Shown: positions 22,409-34,463, counted from the stretch's first letter. The stretch is 64,000 nucleotides of DNA from Zopfochytrium polystomum (GCA_025765615.1 JAIVFJ010000179.1:1-64000); one strand, 5' to 3'. The notes: a model not told the origin generated them from the sequence alone. Translations and numbers: made by a program.

Positions 22409-22494
22409 TGAAAGGTAGGGTGTTTGTTGTGTGCGAGTAAATCGGAGCAAGTTTCTGTTCACCAATGGTGGAAAGACAGCGGTCTTGAGCTCGT

Positions 22495-23955
22495 ATGTTG
22501 TCCAAACTACCATGGAATGGGGTTCGATTACGTGGTTGCCCTGCTGCGTGGTCGCCCTCGGCGGCATACACCACGCGGAAAGGAATACGCAACCAGCAGC
22601 AGCGTCAGGCGGCAGTGCAATCTCCGCGTAATGCTCCAGGTAAAACTCGCCGTCGCACCAGTCGCCGGGTATCCCCGCCGTACCGAGCTGCAGCGTCGCT
22701 TCCCCGCTCGAAATCGCCGTTGCGGCGGCAGTCTCGCCGCCGACACCCAGCACCGACGCGGCCCATACCGTCGGCGTCGTCGCCACCTGTCCCGCGGCCA
22801 AGACGGGATTTGGTCGTAACGGCGAAGTTCCCCGTTTGCCTCATCCGTCCGCACCCCACCGTCACGCATCACAATCACCACCGCCTCCGCGCCGCGACCG
22901 CGGCGGCCGCCGCCGTCAACAACGCACTCGCGCACCGGCCCGCCTTTGGACGGGCTCAAGTCCGCGGTCAGTATGCTCAGGTCCTTCCGCGCCTCCGCCT
23001 TCCCCGCCAAGTACCGCGCCCACGCCGGGGGTCGCCGCGAACCACTCGGACGTCTTGCCCGTCGCCGTCCACCGCAAAGATCCCCGCGCAGCCGCCCTAA
23101 AGAGCCGCACGGCCACTGGAAATGTTGAGGTTGCGGACGCCGCGACCACGCGCGGGGCGGTGATTGTATATGCGACCGTGCCTGGTGGGAGGTGGGGCAG
23201 GGGATCAGCACAAATAGCAATGGCGGTGGGAGATAGAACGCAGAGCTCAGCCACTGCCCGGTTCCCAACCCAGTCGTCGTCGTCGCTTTTGGCACCTCGG
23301 TAAAGGTGGGGCTGAGGCTGGGGAGGATGGGAAGAGAAAAGGGGAATGAGGTGCTTTTGAGAAAGGTGCGATGGAGGATGGTTGTAAAAGGAAATGGAGG
23401 TAAGGTCAGACGAACTTCTACACCCACACACACCACGCTGCTTACCTCCCCGCAAGCTCCTCTTCGCCGCGGTCCTTAGCGGCCCACAGCGTCTCCTCGT
23501 ACAATACCTCGCGCGCCCACCTCCATTGGGTCCCGCCGCACAAACCGCACCACCACGCTCTGGACCCAGACGGTCGCCCTCCCCACCGACCCTGCCTCCA
23601 CGTCCAGCACCACCCGCCCGCTCACGCGCCCCACACCAGAAGCATCAGGGCCTGTCCCGCCAGCGGCCCTCCACTCTTGGTACGCACGCTGCACCTCGAG
23701 GCCACCGCCCAGGGCGGGCGGGCGCTGGCGGGACTCGGGGAACTCAAAGACCGGGTAGAGGTGCGGGGCGCGGGAGGAGGAGGTAGCGCCGGTGGGGTTG
23801 GAGGCGGCGGCCGCCGTTGGCGTCGTCGGGGTTGCAGTGGAGGACGACGACGACGACGACGACGTCGGCGACGACGGAGTCGCCGAGGCCACGTCGTCGA
23901 CCCAGGCGTCGGCGTCGAAGACGAGGGAGACGAGGGCCTTTGATAGCACGCCCAT
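22495..23955 (-). pseudogene. Possible arrestin-like protein, frame-broken and 3'-truncated
   Basis: On the minus strand the start at 23955 (MGVLSKALVSLVFDADAWV) leads into a low-complexity Ser/Thr/Ala insert. RVSGRVVLDVEAG follows, then, after a frame change near 23515, REVLYEETLWAAKDRGEEEL and a donor (gtaagc, about 23443). The pattern SGRVxLDV plus EVLxEETLW is what I associate with arrestin N-domains. A probable second exon from about 23303 reads TVAYTITAPRVVAASAT, then changes frame at a C5 run near 23025 (WARYLAGKAEARKDLSIL) and again near 22820 (LAAGQVATTPTVWAAS). It ends where a VLEWW-repeat remnant begins. Single-base indels are the simplest explanation for the shifts. Family assignment is tentative. 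Confidence 0.4.
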
Positions 23956-23999
23956 TTTCTTCGATTTGACTTTACTTGACTTTCCTTCTTTTTCATGTT

Positions 24000-24736
24000 T
24001 CGGGTGTCCTTTCTTTATTTTATCTTATGTATCTGCATGAATACGGGGCGTGGGAGAGATTGCCCATCCACGGAACGGTAAATTCAGCAAGCAGCTCCAC
24101 CCCGTAACCCGAGGCCTAGGAAGGCGGACGACGGGATGATGATGTTCGCCAGCGTCACGCGGGCGGCTGGTGACGAAGAGCCTTCCGTTCCTTAATCGCA
24201 CTCGTGATGTGAGAAATGACTTGCTTGCTTTTTTTGCTTCGAATTGAACGAATGCGCTGCTGGCTGCCGACCCGTCAATGAATTCGAGTGCACACACACG
24301 AGCCGTCGCGGGACTACACTGCACTGCAGGATCCCCGATGGCCGTTTTGGGGGTTGGGTCGTGGGGCAGGACAATACTCGAACATAGGAGTGGAAAACAA
24401 ACTTGGGTATCTTGCCGCCCGTCCGCCTGGAGAAGGTGCATCTTGTGCTAGTGAGGTAAACTTCGGCCGTGTTGGAATTGGGCTGTTGATTTTCGATCCA
24501 GCTGTTGACCGCTCTGCTCATACCGTTCTGCCTATCAAGATTTTCTTTTTTTTCCCCAAACAAAGTGCAGCCGGTATCATTGTTTTACGCCAATGCGAAC
24601 GAGGAAAAATCGACCAAACCAACCAAACTGTCCGAAATCGCAATCTATCGCCTCAAAACTCTCACTTTAGGCCACTTTCCCCCGCCCGTTCCCCCACTCT
24701 GTGCTGTCCGTCATTAACCCTCATTCTTTTTTTTTT
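24000..24736. other. Intergenic region upstream of the broken gene and past the RGS stop
   Basis: No supported gene. Short T/A-rich runs only. It contains the 3' UTR of the RGS gene. Confidence 0.4.
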
Positions 24737-27700
24737 CTACGACCCACGCCGCAGCTTCCCCGACCCCGCCAGCACGATCGCCCCAAAATCCCCCTCCATC
24801 TCCCTTACCCCCTCCCGCACCAAATGCACCGCCAAGATCTCCGACTGCAAAAACCGGTTGTACGAGTCCTTGGCCATCAGCTGGTAAATGTGGTCCTGTG
24901 CGTGCGCGAACACGCCCGGGGGAAGACGCCACTTCGCGTCTGCACGGATTAGGGCGAGGTCAAAGTCGAAGGTGGTGCGGGTCGGGGAGGTGGGAGGTTG
25001 CGCTGTGTCGGGGGGGCTGCTGCTGCTGCTGTCGGTGGTGGCCGCGGACGTGGCGCTGGTTGGACTGGCGGCGGTGGACGAGGAAGCTGCTCCGATGTAG
25101 ACGGTCGACCCTGAGAACACACTAGCCGAGTCCGGCTTGGTCGGGTCCGTGGGACTTGGCGGCGGGGCCTGCGCGGCGGTCTTGATTCCGAGCTTTTCCT
25201 TGAGCGCACCAAAAACTGCCGTCAGCTGCTTGCGGAGCCCGGACGTGATGTTGAGCTCCCTCGACGCGCCGACGGCGACAAACTCATCAAAGATGGCCAT
25301 CGCGGCGGCGACAAACTCCGTGTACGACCCGATCGAGTCCAGTTTGCACACGGCGAGGTAAAAGTCGAGGTTTTCGTTCGAGAACTCGGTTTTGAGGAAC
25401 TCGGTGAAGATTTCGACGCCCAGCGGGTCGGCGATGAGGTCGGCGAAGGAGTAGCACCATACCCGCAGCTGGTGGGCGGAAGGGACTGACCTATAAAGTG
25501 AAATTGGGTCATCCCGACGGGAGGTAGATAGTTCAATTTCACCACCAAGGATTGAAGGCACGGGGCACGGTGTATTACCTAGGCTCTGTCCAGTATGCCA
25601 CATCGTCGCTAACGTATGGGTTGACAACTGCGAATGATCTTGTGACGAGAGGATCAAGTGGCTGGTGCAACTGACATCGTTCCACAAGTGCCTTGCTGGA
25701 AACCGAAGGTTTGCTTCGATTCATTAGGAGGTTCGCTTTCGTGTATTCTAGTCTTCTTTCGAGATGCGTGACAAGACCTTCCGGGGTAAGTGCAGCCTTG
25801 TGGACCAAAGCTTTATGAGACTTCGCTGGCATTCGTCACAACAATTCTCACCTCAAAGGCTTGCTCTCGGACTTCAGGATCCTGGTTAGCGTTAGTCTCT
25901 TTCTCTTTGTCCACGCGCTTTTAAAGATTTGTTTAGATGGTTCGTTGGCGGCGTTTGCAAGTTGAAGACTTACCCAAACATCTAACGGTCGCTGATAGTT
26001 CCAGAACGCCCACTCTTGTAGCAAGAAAATCCTCTGCTCGTTTTCGGTGAGGCTCTCGAATATTCTTGGAAATTCAGTCAGTTTCAAGATGAGCGCTGTC
26101 TTTCCAGGGAAGGGAAGCGCCGAAAGGGAAACGGACGGAAGTACTTACTCGCCGTGACGCCGAATTCCGACTTCAAACACCTCGATTTCCTTCAAGTAGT
26201 GTTTCACGAGTGACCTTCGCCGGGTGTCTTCGCGAGGGGTCAAAGGAGCGCGAGGGTTGTACGAATTGTCGTATCTTTTGGCAAGGTATAGCAGGTAATC
26301 TGTCGTGTGGCGCGGGTAAGCGAAAGTGATTAACTTTGAACGCATCGCAAATCCTCAACGCACCTCGCTTTGAAATGTTCCACGGGTGCGAGCACCAAAG
26401 GTATTGGGATTGGAAGATGAGAATTTGGCTTTCGTTGAACTCGGTAAAGTAGTCGGCGGAGATGATGTAACCATAGTCGAGAAGCTGCTGGGCAAAACGG
26501 ATTGCTTCCTCCTTCTCAAAGAGGCCGCAGTTGGCCATGAGCCATTCAATGAGTTGAGAACCTTTCGCCGAATTGATTGGTTGCATGCCGGTGTGAGAGT
26601 GGGGAGGGAGCGTGTCAGCAACGCAAAATCTCACCTTTAAAAGCATCTATAATTGGCCTCATCGCGTGTGATCGCTCCCTCACTTTGATCCCATTCTTTG
26701 TCGATCTCATTCGTGCGACCACTGTGAAGTGAAATTCCGTCAGAAAAAGACGATAAGGTCCTAAGACACCACGGTTTAACACTGCAAACCTCTCTCCATC
26801 TTTCGAATCTTTTTCATCGCCATCCTCGACAGCGGCTGCGACAGCGAGTCGCCCAACGCCTTTTTCTCGAGGGACAGCTCCTTCGGGTGGGACTCGATCA
26901 CCCCGTCGGCGGGCTTCGTCTCCGCGTCCGCCTCTAGCTCCACCTCGCCCTCCGGCTCCTCGTTTAAGTCGACAAACTTTGCGTCGCGCGGCAAGATCTT
27001 TATAAACGCCTCGTGCACCTTGCCGAGCCTGCCGACGGGCAAACTCAGCGAGTCGCTGCTGCCCTTGTCGCTGAGGCTCTCGTTGCTGTTGTTGCTCGAC
27101 ACGGATCCGCCGGCGCCCTGCCGCAGCGATCCTACGGACGAGTTGTTGTTGTTGTTGATGTTGGTCAAAGATCGGATCGACGAGGTGCGCGACGACATGG
27201 CGACCAGGACGCGCTTCATCAGGCCGCCCTTTTTGAGGTGCGGAGGGACGTGCGGGGGCGCGCCGCCTTGGATTGAGACGGGCCGCTCCGCCGTCGATCC
27301 GCTGTCGACGGACTGCAGGGAGCCCGCTGATCGCACCGAAGCGGAGTCGGGCGGATCGGACCACGGCGAGACGGCGACGTTGGGCGAGCTGGGGCTGTTG
27401 GTGCTGCCGAGGGCGGTACCCGTTGAGGGGCGGTAGCCCGGCTCGGAGGTTGAGGTGTGGGCGGTCTGCGCGTCTGCCGTGGAGGAGAGCGCTAGGGAGG
27501 ACTCGGAGTCTTCGCGGGAGCTGGCGTGTGGGATTGAGATGGGGGCGGGAACGAATTTGGATCCGGAGGAGTGGGCGCCCGTCGTCGAGGCGGACTCGTC
27601 GATGGATAAGGCAAGGGGCGGAAGGCGCGACACGCCCAGGCCGGCCATGGTGAGGTTGCTCATGCGCTTCGCGGCGGCGGGGGTGACGTGGGGGGGCACG

Positions 27701-27831
27701 GCGGAGAGCGGGGGGGCCGGTGGTGGACCGGACTCTTTCTGCTGCTGTTGCTGCTGCTGGGAGGGAGAGCCATCTCCGTCGTCGCCCGGCATGCTTCTTG
27801 AGGGTAGCAGGGTGAGGAGAGCGTCGGCCAC
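24737..27831 (-). CDS. R7-type RGS protein (DEP, DHEX/GGL-like, RGS), eight exons
   Basis: GTPase-activating protein for heterotrimeric G-alpha at the plasma membrane. Exons by hand: 26790-27831, 26635-26721, 26364-26561, 26149-26299, 25974-26064, 25852-25917, 25579-25820 and 24737-25490. All are GT-AG, all phases agree, and the total is 876 residues. A disordered Ser-rich N-terminus (about 345 residues, poly-Gln near residue 25) precedes a DEP domain (MRSTKNGIKVRERSH, SQLIEWLM, FQSQYLW). A linker like DHEX (DYLLYLAKRYD) and ERAFWxxxRP-like QEWAFWNYQRPLDVW follow. A GGL-like segment ending NPYVSDDVAYW comes next, then RGS (VWCYSFADLI, FSNENLDFYLAV, HIYQLMAKDSYNRFL). About 75 low-complexity residues interrupt the RGS domain. 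The order matches animal R7 RGS proteins. Confidence 0.88.
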
Positions 27832-28322
27832 GGTGGGGTGTGGGGATTGTGAGGAGATCGGTTATTATTCTTATTGATATTGATATCTACTGCTACTACT
27901 AGTCCGCCCTTGCGGCGTTGGCTGTGTGAAAGTGACGTGGTGTGTGGGGGGTAAATTGACAGTGTCTGTGTCTGTTTGTCTGTCTGTCGGTCTGTCGGTC
28001 TGCCTTCCAGTCTGTGTCTGCTACCCTCGTCCGTTCTGGAAGCCACTTCCGACGCAACGGATCCAACGAAGGCCAGGGTGTTTTCCATCCAAGGCCACAC
28101 TCGAGCAAAGAACGACTTCGACACGCGACTTTTGGTGAGTTTCGTGTTATGTGATGCGATCCCATACGAGTTACGCAGCAACGAGTCAGAAGACTCCATG
28201 CTCCTCAAACGCCCAATCATATTCTCACAGTACGAGGTGTTCCACACGAAGTTACGGGTCAGAACTCATCGACGCACCACAAAACGATACCCGCGCGCGC
28301 GAAAAATAAACAAAACACCCCC
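27832..28322. other. Upstream region of the RGS gene with (CTGT)n microsatellite
   Basis: Lies between the RGS start and the stop of the upstream GOST gene, both on the minus strand. A CTGT/CGGT microsatellite occupies about 27967-28010. No gene is supported. Confidence 0.5.
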
Positions 28323-30707
28323 TCACCTCGACGATCCCGCCGCCGCGCCTCCGCCGCCGCCCGAGGACGAGCCGCCAGCGCCTTCCCCCGTGTTCTCCTC
28401 CGCCCATCGGAACAGGTCCTCCTCCTTCTCGTCGTCCTCCCCGCCGAACCCGTCGGCGGCGCTGACGACGGCCGGACGCGACACGTTCTGCAGCTTGATC
28501 CCGTTTTCGGTGTCGTCGGCCGCGCCGTCGTCGAAATCGTCGCTCGCGAGCCTGCAAGAAAGTCAATTGAGCGTGTCAACGGTCCTATTCGAGGATGCCA
28601 GATGCTTGCTGCATGAAAACTTGAAAACTCAACTCATCAAGGCCGTATCGCTCATTGTTTGTCGTCGGTCTCCACAAGTACGCAATGCTCACAAACACCG
28701 CGAAGTAGAGTGTGTTCAGCCTGTCAAGAACGCCATCCACGATTGGATTAAAGAAAAACATCGAGTCGCCACGGGAGAATGAAGCAACCACAAGTCCAAA
28801 CTCACCATCCATCGAGCAGGAACCACTTAATCTTCCACAGAACTGGAACGAGTCTCGGGTCTTTCCGTTCGCCGAAAAGGGTCTTTTTGCAAGAGGTAAG
28901 ATATCGGACAAACAAAACTGGAAACGCGAGTTTCGGCGAGACACTCACGATGTTGATTACGAAGAAAAGAAGCAGAATCACAAGAGAAGCAACAAGAATG
29001 TTTCGCAGATCTTGGTTTGACGGAGTTGTCAGAATCACATTGAATGTGTCAGGTGCGACAAACTCAAAGTCTTACTTTTGTACATTGTCAGCTTGACGGT
29101 TTGCTTTCTCTCTTCGAGCGTCCGCATCGTCGCTCCCAGGCCCTAGCCGTCCGAAATACAAATTCTGAGTATGGATAATGGGACGAACGCGAATCAATCA
29201 AACCTGAAGAGTGAAGAAGTAAAAGGCTGTCATCGTGGCGGAAAGAGGGAGGGCGAAAATAACTGCTAGTTTGGCTGTGACGTCTGTAATAACGAGAGAT
29301 CCAGTCGCGTACAGAACGCCAGAGACAAAGTGGATCCCCGTTAAAATAAGACACTTCGTCATGTTAGAGCCGAGCGTTGGTCTGTGAAATGAATCGTGAG
29401 CTGTCGAAAAAACCCCCCGTCGGTGACAATAAACTCACCGAACGACGCCATATCCCAGCGCCACAATCAGCAGCATAAAGAAGGAAATCGAGATACGACC
29501 GGCGTTGAGGACGACAACCATAACGAGCAGGAAGAAACTCGATCGGCCGTGCTCGTTGTAGTACGCGTAGAAGCCCTGTTTCCACGTCATCAAAACAAGC
29601 TGTTGCTCAACGAACGCAGTCAAGGATCTTACGTAGTTGAACGCCATTTCGACGACCAAGAAAAAGATGACCGCCGTAACAAAGTGCTGCAGCATTAGCA
29701 GGTCCTTCCACGATCTCCACGCGCCGAAAAGCCAAACGCAGCCAATGACAAAGTACGTAAGCGCGAGGAACCCGAAAAACTGCGTTGGTGCAACTCGTCA
29801 GTCTGGCTCCCTCAAAAAAAATAATACTCTTCGGCCCCCACCGGAAGTTTTGGGTACTCCGACCCGGGCAGCTCGCCATACGGATTGTCCCACCACACCA
29901 TCGCCGTGAAAATCGTATCCGGGATGACGTCGATGACCGTCTTGTTCGCGTCCAGCTCCAGCGGCTCGATCAGGACGCAGTAGAACCCCGTCACGCCGAC
30001 GGCGTACACCTCGCTCCAGGCGCTGTGGCCGTCTGCGCCCTCGTCGGGCGCCTTGTCGAACTCGACGAGGGCGTTGAGGATCGGCGCGACGAAGGGCGTC
30101 GTGGTGTCCTGGACGATGAATTGTCCGCGGGCGGAGGCCGGGCATTGGCCCGTTTCGACGGTTTTGGGCTCCCCGCACTGGATGGACATGGTCGTTTTAA
30201 TCACGAGAAGAGCATCGCTCGATGTTCATAGAAAGATCTTCCTTACCGTTACAGCGCGCCCCACAGTCTTGTTGATGAGCTTTTCCTGGTCCTTGTAGTT
30301 GTAGACTGGATGGGGGGTTGGCGTGGGGGCATTCCAAATTATGCAAGGCTCAATAGGTGGCACAACGCAAAGATCCAGCAAGAACCAAGATCTAACGCAC
30401 TCAACACTGTAAAAGCGGCAGGATACGACATCTCCGAGAACTTGACCGAGATCGTGCTGTTCTTGCCGGACATGCCCGGGATCGACGACGGCGACCACAT
30501 GCCCGCGCAGTGGGACGGAGAGTGCTCCCAGAGCTCATCCTCATAAGCGAATGCCGGCGAGGCTGCCAGTCCGGAAACAACGAGGAGGGCGACCAGCAAG
30601 GTAAATATCGCGGATCGAGAGGGTGCGGCGAGAGATCGCTGCTGCCGGGAGAAGCGCCAGAGGTTGGCTGGCGCAGCTGTGGTGGAGAGTGTGGACCGCC
30701 AAGACAT
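28323..30707 (-). CDS. GOST-family seven-transmembrane protein (PTM1/GPR107-like)
   Basis: Golgi or endosomal membrane protein of the Lung7TM/GOST family, implicated in trafficking. The signal-anchor start (MSWRST at 30707; a further Met lies at 30737) precedes a hydrophobic run (IFTLLVALLVVSGLAA). Exons supported by GT-AG sites: about 30247-30305, 29842-30177, 29635-29777, 29439-29575, 29205-29381, 29076-29141, 28949-29010, 28806-28882, 28634-28720 and 28323-28551. They encode the lumenal domain, ENPYG-like DNPYGELPG before TM1, seven hydrophobic helices, and the family's C-terminal blocks WFLLDGW and LWRPTTNNERY, then an acidic Gly/Ser tail. The junction of exon 1 (30707 to about 30440) with the next exon is unclear. 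Confidence 0.85.
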
Positions 30708-30739
30708 TGCTGGAATTTTGATCTGCGTTTGCGCCACAA

Positions 30740-31261
30740 TCGCTCTCTTCCTTGTCTGAACACTCTCATTACGTCTGGTCGCACCCTCCTTCGGCCTTCG
30801 CCGCTCGCGTATTTCGGCCTCTCGGCAAACTGCCTCTTCGCCTCTGCGCCCATCATCGACGCCAGTAGTGCTGGCCCAAGATCGTCAGCTGACACGTTTC
30901 CCGGCAAAGCTAGTTTGCGCGAGTCTGTCGGATCGCGGCCCTTAGGAGCGATGCTGAACGAAAGGGAAGTTACCACGGCGGGGTTCAGCGTTACGATTTG
31001 GTGGGGTGGAGGTAGGGAGGCGCGTGCGCGCTACGCCCGTGAGAGTTTGGAGCACATCAAACTCCCATATGGTGCTAGCGCTTGGGAAGCTGTGATTGTT
31101 TCGCACTCTTTTAATAGGAACGAGCCAGCCCATCCCTAAGATTGGCAGTCGCGGTGGAGCAGTTTTCCAAGACGTGCAAGTGAGCGTCTCAGCGCCCGTA
31201 CCTACCGCTATCGTTTCTGCGTGATCTTGCCCCGCACGATCTGATCGATTTGGCCCGCTGA
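30740..31261. other. Divergent intergenic region
   Basis: Between the start of the GOST gene (minus) and a plus-strand gene fragment. Open frames here show no recognisable motif. It probably contains both promoters. Confidence 0.35.
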
Positions 31262-32152
31262 TATACGGCGCCTACGGCGACGGGAACCAGCACCGGCGGC
31301 GGCGTTCGCCCTTTCGCGCCGCCCGAGCCGCTACTCCTTGTCCCGTTTGGTGTGACCGCGTTGCCGCCGCAGGAAGCGCGCCGCACGGGGGACCTCGCCC
31401 GTGCCGCTTCGCCGACTGGGCGGGAGCCGTTTTCGCTCCGTGCTGAAAGGGCGCTGCAAGTGCTGTGGGAAGGAAGCACAAGGTTCAAGTACATTTACTT
31501 TGACACCAAAGCAGCAGCAGGATGCATCGTGGCCAGGAACGGCTGGAGAGAAAGCGACGCGGCCGTGGTGTTTGCGGCGAACGAGGCTGGTGACGACCTT
31601 GACGTACAGCCAATAACGTCGGCCAGCACTCTTCAGCTCTGCCACGCAGATATCACGCCCCGGCCTCCCATGGACCGCATCGTGCACATGCCGTCGCAAA
31701 GCATTGCGCTGCTCGAAAAGGGAACAAACGCTCCGTTCTCCGTCGATCTGTACAATTGGGACGACCTCGCCAGTGCCGAGAAGGAGGGTCCACCGCAGCC
31801 GCAGTGGATGACCTTGGACTTTGGACGCGACATCAACATTGCGTCGGTGTCGCCGATGCAGATGGACGCGACGCGGCTGTTTTGTTGGTCCAGGTGGCGG
31901 ACGCCGTCGACGGCGTCGACGCACAGGCGCCCCGTGGACAATGCGTTCCACCAGCTGCGATCTGTGGCGCTCGTGGACGTGGTGCGGAGACGCGTGCTCT
32001 CGGCGCCGTTGTCGTCGGAAGAAGACTTTGATTTCTTTGTTGTGGTGGAGGACGCGCGGTCGAAAGCCGATGGCGGAGGGACGGATGTGCGACGAGAGAT
32101 GCGGTGCTATCTGGTGAAGGCGCCGGAATCTGGTGTAGGACAGGGACAATGA
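31262..32152 (+). CDS. Uncharacterised protein, 5' end unresolved
   Basis: An open frame runs from just after TGA 31259-31261 to the stop at 32150-32152 with strong C/G-ending codon bias, but no in-frame ATG occurs before about 31670. The true start must be in an upstream exon or is lost. Regularly spaced beta-rich stretches (FKYIYFDTKAAAGCIV, AVVFAANEAGD, WMTLDFGRDINIASV, FDFFVVVED) suggest a beta-sheet or propeller-like fold. I do not recognise the family. Confidence 0.5.
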   Translation, partial: YTAPTATGTSTGGGVRPFAPPEPLLLVPFGVTALPPQEARRTGDLARAASPTGREPFSLRAERALQVLWEGSTRFKYIYFDTKAAAGCIVARNGWRESDAAVVFAANEAGDDLDVQPITSASTLQLCHADITPRPPMDRIVHMPSQSIALLEKGTNAPFSVDLYNWDDLASAEKEGPPQPQWMTLDFGRDINIASVSPMQMDATRLFCWSRWRTPSTASTHRRPVDNAFHQLRSVALVDVVRRRVLSAPLSSEEDFDFFVVVEDARSKADGGGTDVRREMRCYLVKAPESGVGQGQ

Positions 32153-32683
32153 AACATGTAAATAAGTTGAGCCCATGCTTCTTCGGGTTCAGGTGCTGTT
32201 TACGACCTGGGCAGCTCCAAGGCAGGCAGAACTCGAGCTTGAATTGAAATGTTCTCTGCTGGCTTTTGGGAGGAAGCCCTTTTGCACCGCTCGCAAAGCT
32301 CTGATTGGTGGATGGTGGTTTCAGCTAAAACTGAGAAAAAAAATTTTCTGTTGTCTGCCGTCGCCACTGCCGTTCTTTAGTTACCTACCACATCCATGTC
32401 ACCTACACTACAACATACCACCGACAGATTCGAAATCATTTATTGATGACACAAATCATTGATTCAACATGTAATGCTGAGCATTTGCAACATCACCCAA
32501 AGCTGTTTGGTGTGGAAGGATTTGCACTTCCTCCCTGGCTTCCATCCATTTACATACCATGCTGTCTGAGTGTTCGACAGGGTCAGATGCAGAGGTGCAA
32601 CCTGGGGAAATCGTTCCCAGCCTGCTTCTCGTTACTGGAATTGCAGTCAATCCATCAGCTTTTCCTCGTGCTTTACTAATGCT

Positions 32684-33010
32684 TCAAGGTGTTGGAATTG
32701 GCACCAAGTATGGACTATATCGCATAGATTTTGTCTGCTTGTTAATCTGCTTGTTACTTGGTATTGACTTTTGAGCTGGGTCATTCCATGAAGAGATCTC
32801 CTTTTCGGACGTTCGATCCAAGTAGGGTTTTCCATTAGATGCCTTTGGTATTGCAAATCCTCTCTCTGCATGTGCCAGATGGATATACTTCTCTGCCACA
32901 AGATCGGATCTTAAAGTGGCATTGACTTGCGCTGCATTGGATTTATCGGTCCTTCCTCTCCCACCTGATCTATCCTTTTCCTGAATCCTGCTAAAACACT
33001 GCTCAACGGG
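32684..33010 (-). CDS. Unrecognised ORF fragment
   Basis: A minus-strand frame of about 105 codons is open upstream of the first Met. It has protein-like composition: NAAQVNATLRSDLVAEK, HLAHAERGFAIPKASNGK, SEKEISSW. No motif or family was recognised. It may be a remnant of a transposon gene. Confidence 0.25.
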   Translation of the reverse strand, partial: PVEQCFSRIQEKDRSGGRGRTDKSNAAQVNATLRSDLVAEKYIHLAHAERGFAIPKASNGKPYLDRTSEKEISSWNDPAQKSIPSNKQINKQTKSMRYSPYLVPIPTP

Positions 33011-33712
33011 GGGTTGTTCCCAAGCTCTGTGTGTTCAAGATCAGATGAGCTACAGTTTTTCTTGCAATAGCTTTCAATGTTACATTGTTGTTGATTGGAA
33101 TCTGCTGCAGATTACGGAATAGTGCTATCAATGCAGTTGCATTCATAAGAATGCCTCAAACAACTTCACTGTTTGTGAGGCTACACCGAGGTCTCAGTGA
33201 TAAAGTCTAGGGATTTTATTCGCAAAAACAAGCGTACCTGTCATAAAACCGCAAGGATCGGGACCCCTATTATTGCTCCCGGTTCTTTAGTTTCCAAGGC
33301 GTTATCAAAGTGTATTTGCGGCTAACCCGTCTTTATTATTGGGTCTGCTTTTACTACTTTCGTCTTAACAGTTTCTGTTGCGCTAGGGTTTTCTCAGCAT
33401 ATTTTCTTTTTCAGTGACTAACGGAGACTGCCCAACTGCCTAGGGATGGGGTGCCTGACAGGCTGTACCCCAAGCCCGCCTAATTTATTATTTATTTTCA
33501 GCACTTGTACATACACGCATAGGGTTGGGGGGACTTAGAGCATTTGTGGTGGATGCTCCAAGTCAGGGGGTTGAGTTGTCAATTTTCTCTCTCTCTGTTT
33601 TTGGGCCATTTCTCTTTTTCCTTTTTTCTTCAATCTGATTTCTGTCCATTGGCACCAATACATAGTCCCTTCAAATCCATCTGGCTCACGAAGGTGAGGG
33701 TAGTGAGAGATG

Positions 33713-33732
33713 GTACACACCCGGGTGTGTAC
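33713..33732. other. Perfect 20-bp palindrome
   Basis: GTACACACCCGGGTGTGTAC is a perfect inverted repeat with no spacer, in gene-free DNA. Confidence 0.8.
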
Positions 33733-34463
33733 ATGGTCCCTTCGTGGGGCTCCTCTTAAGGGGCCGTGGGTGGGGAATGCAGCTGGCCCCACCAGCGACT
33801 GTGTGACATTGCCAGCTCTGTGTTGGAGTGAGGATCCCTGGCGCTTGCCCGCCGCGATGACGGTGGTGGTGGTGGTGATGACGACAGCGTTGTTGTCCCC
33901 ACCCTTCCCGTCCCCACGAGGGTGTTGGTGGCTGCGCCTGGTGCGGCCCCCGACACCTGAGAGTTCAATCTACAAGTGCCTGCCTCGGTCCTATTGCTGT
34001 GAGGGTGAGATGTGTGAGTACAAGTGCGATGCGATATAGCCTGTTGGTCGAGTGGTTGTGCCGATGCAGCCCGGCGGGGTGCGTGTACGATCGCAGGTGT
34101 TTCCGCATGCGAGTTTCCTGCTGGCAACCTTCTGACCCCTACATAGTCAACTCCCTTCTCTCTCTCCCCCCCATCGCTGGAGACGACGAGGGTTCCTGCA
34201 GCACCGTCCACGACAAGGGGTGCTAGGTTGCGCCCTGTCCGTCCCATCGCTATTAACCGCTCCTGTTGTATTTGAGATTAGGTTCCTGAGATAAAAACCC
34301 CTGTTTCCCTCTTCTTTCTCTTTATTCTGCAGTTGTGTTGCGCCCTTGGGAGTGCCCTTCCGTTTCCCCTCGCATAGGCCCGCAGCCACACAAGCAATCA
34401 GCGCCCCAGCACCGATCCTTCAGAGGATTGTCCCTCTGAATGTTCATTCTTTGTGTTTGAGAC

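Larger units (their letters stand above)
32160..34463. other. Repeat-rich region without identified genes
   Basis: No exon of a known family was recognised apart from one unknown ORF noted separately. It includes a perfect 20-bp palindrome at 33713-33732 and several C/T-rich and simple-sequence patches. The composition is similar to the other transposon-derived stretches here. Confidence 0.4.

Noticed and set aside
22528..23436. 302-codon minus ORF as an intact gene
   Set aside because: Protein-like sequence switches frame several times within it; the single frame mixes genuine and shadow segments.
30510..31139. 209-codon plus-strand ORF covering the GOST gene start
   Set aside because: No motif, and its first part is antisense to the signal-anchor exon of the GOST gene.
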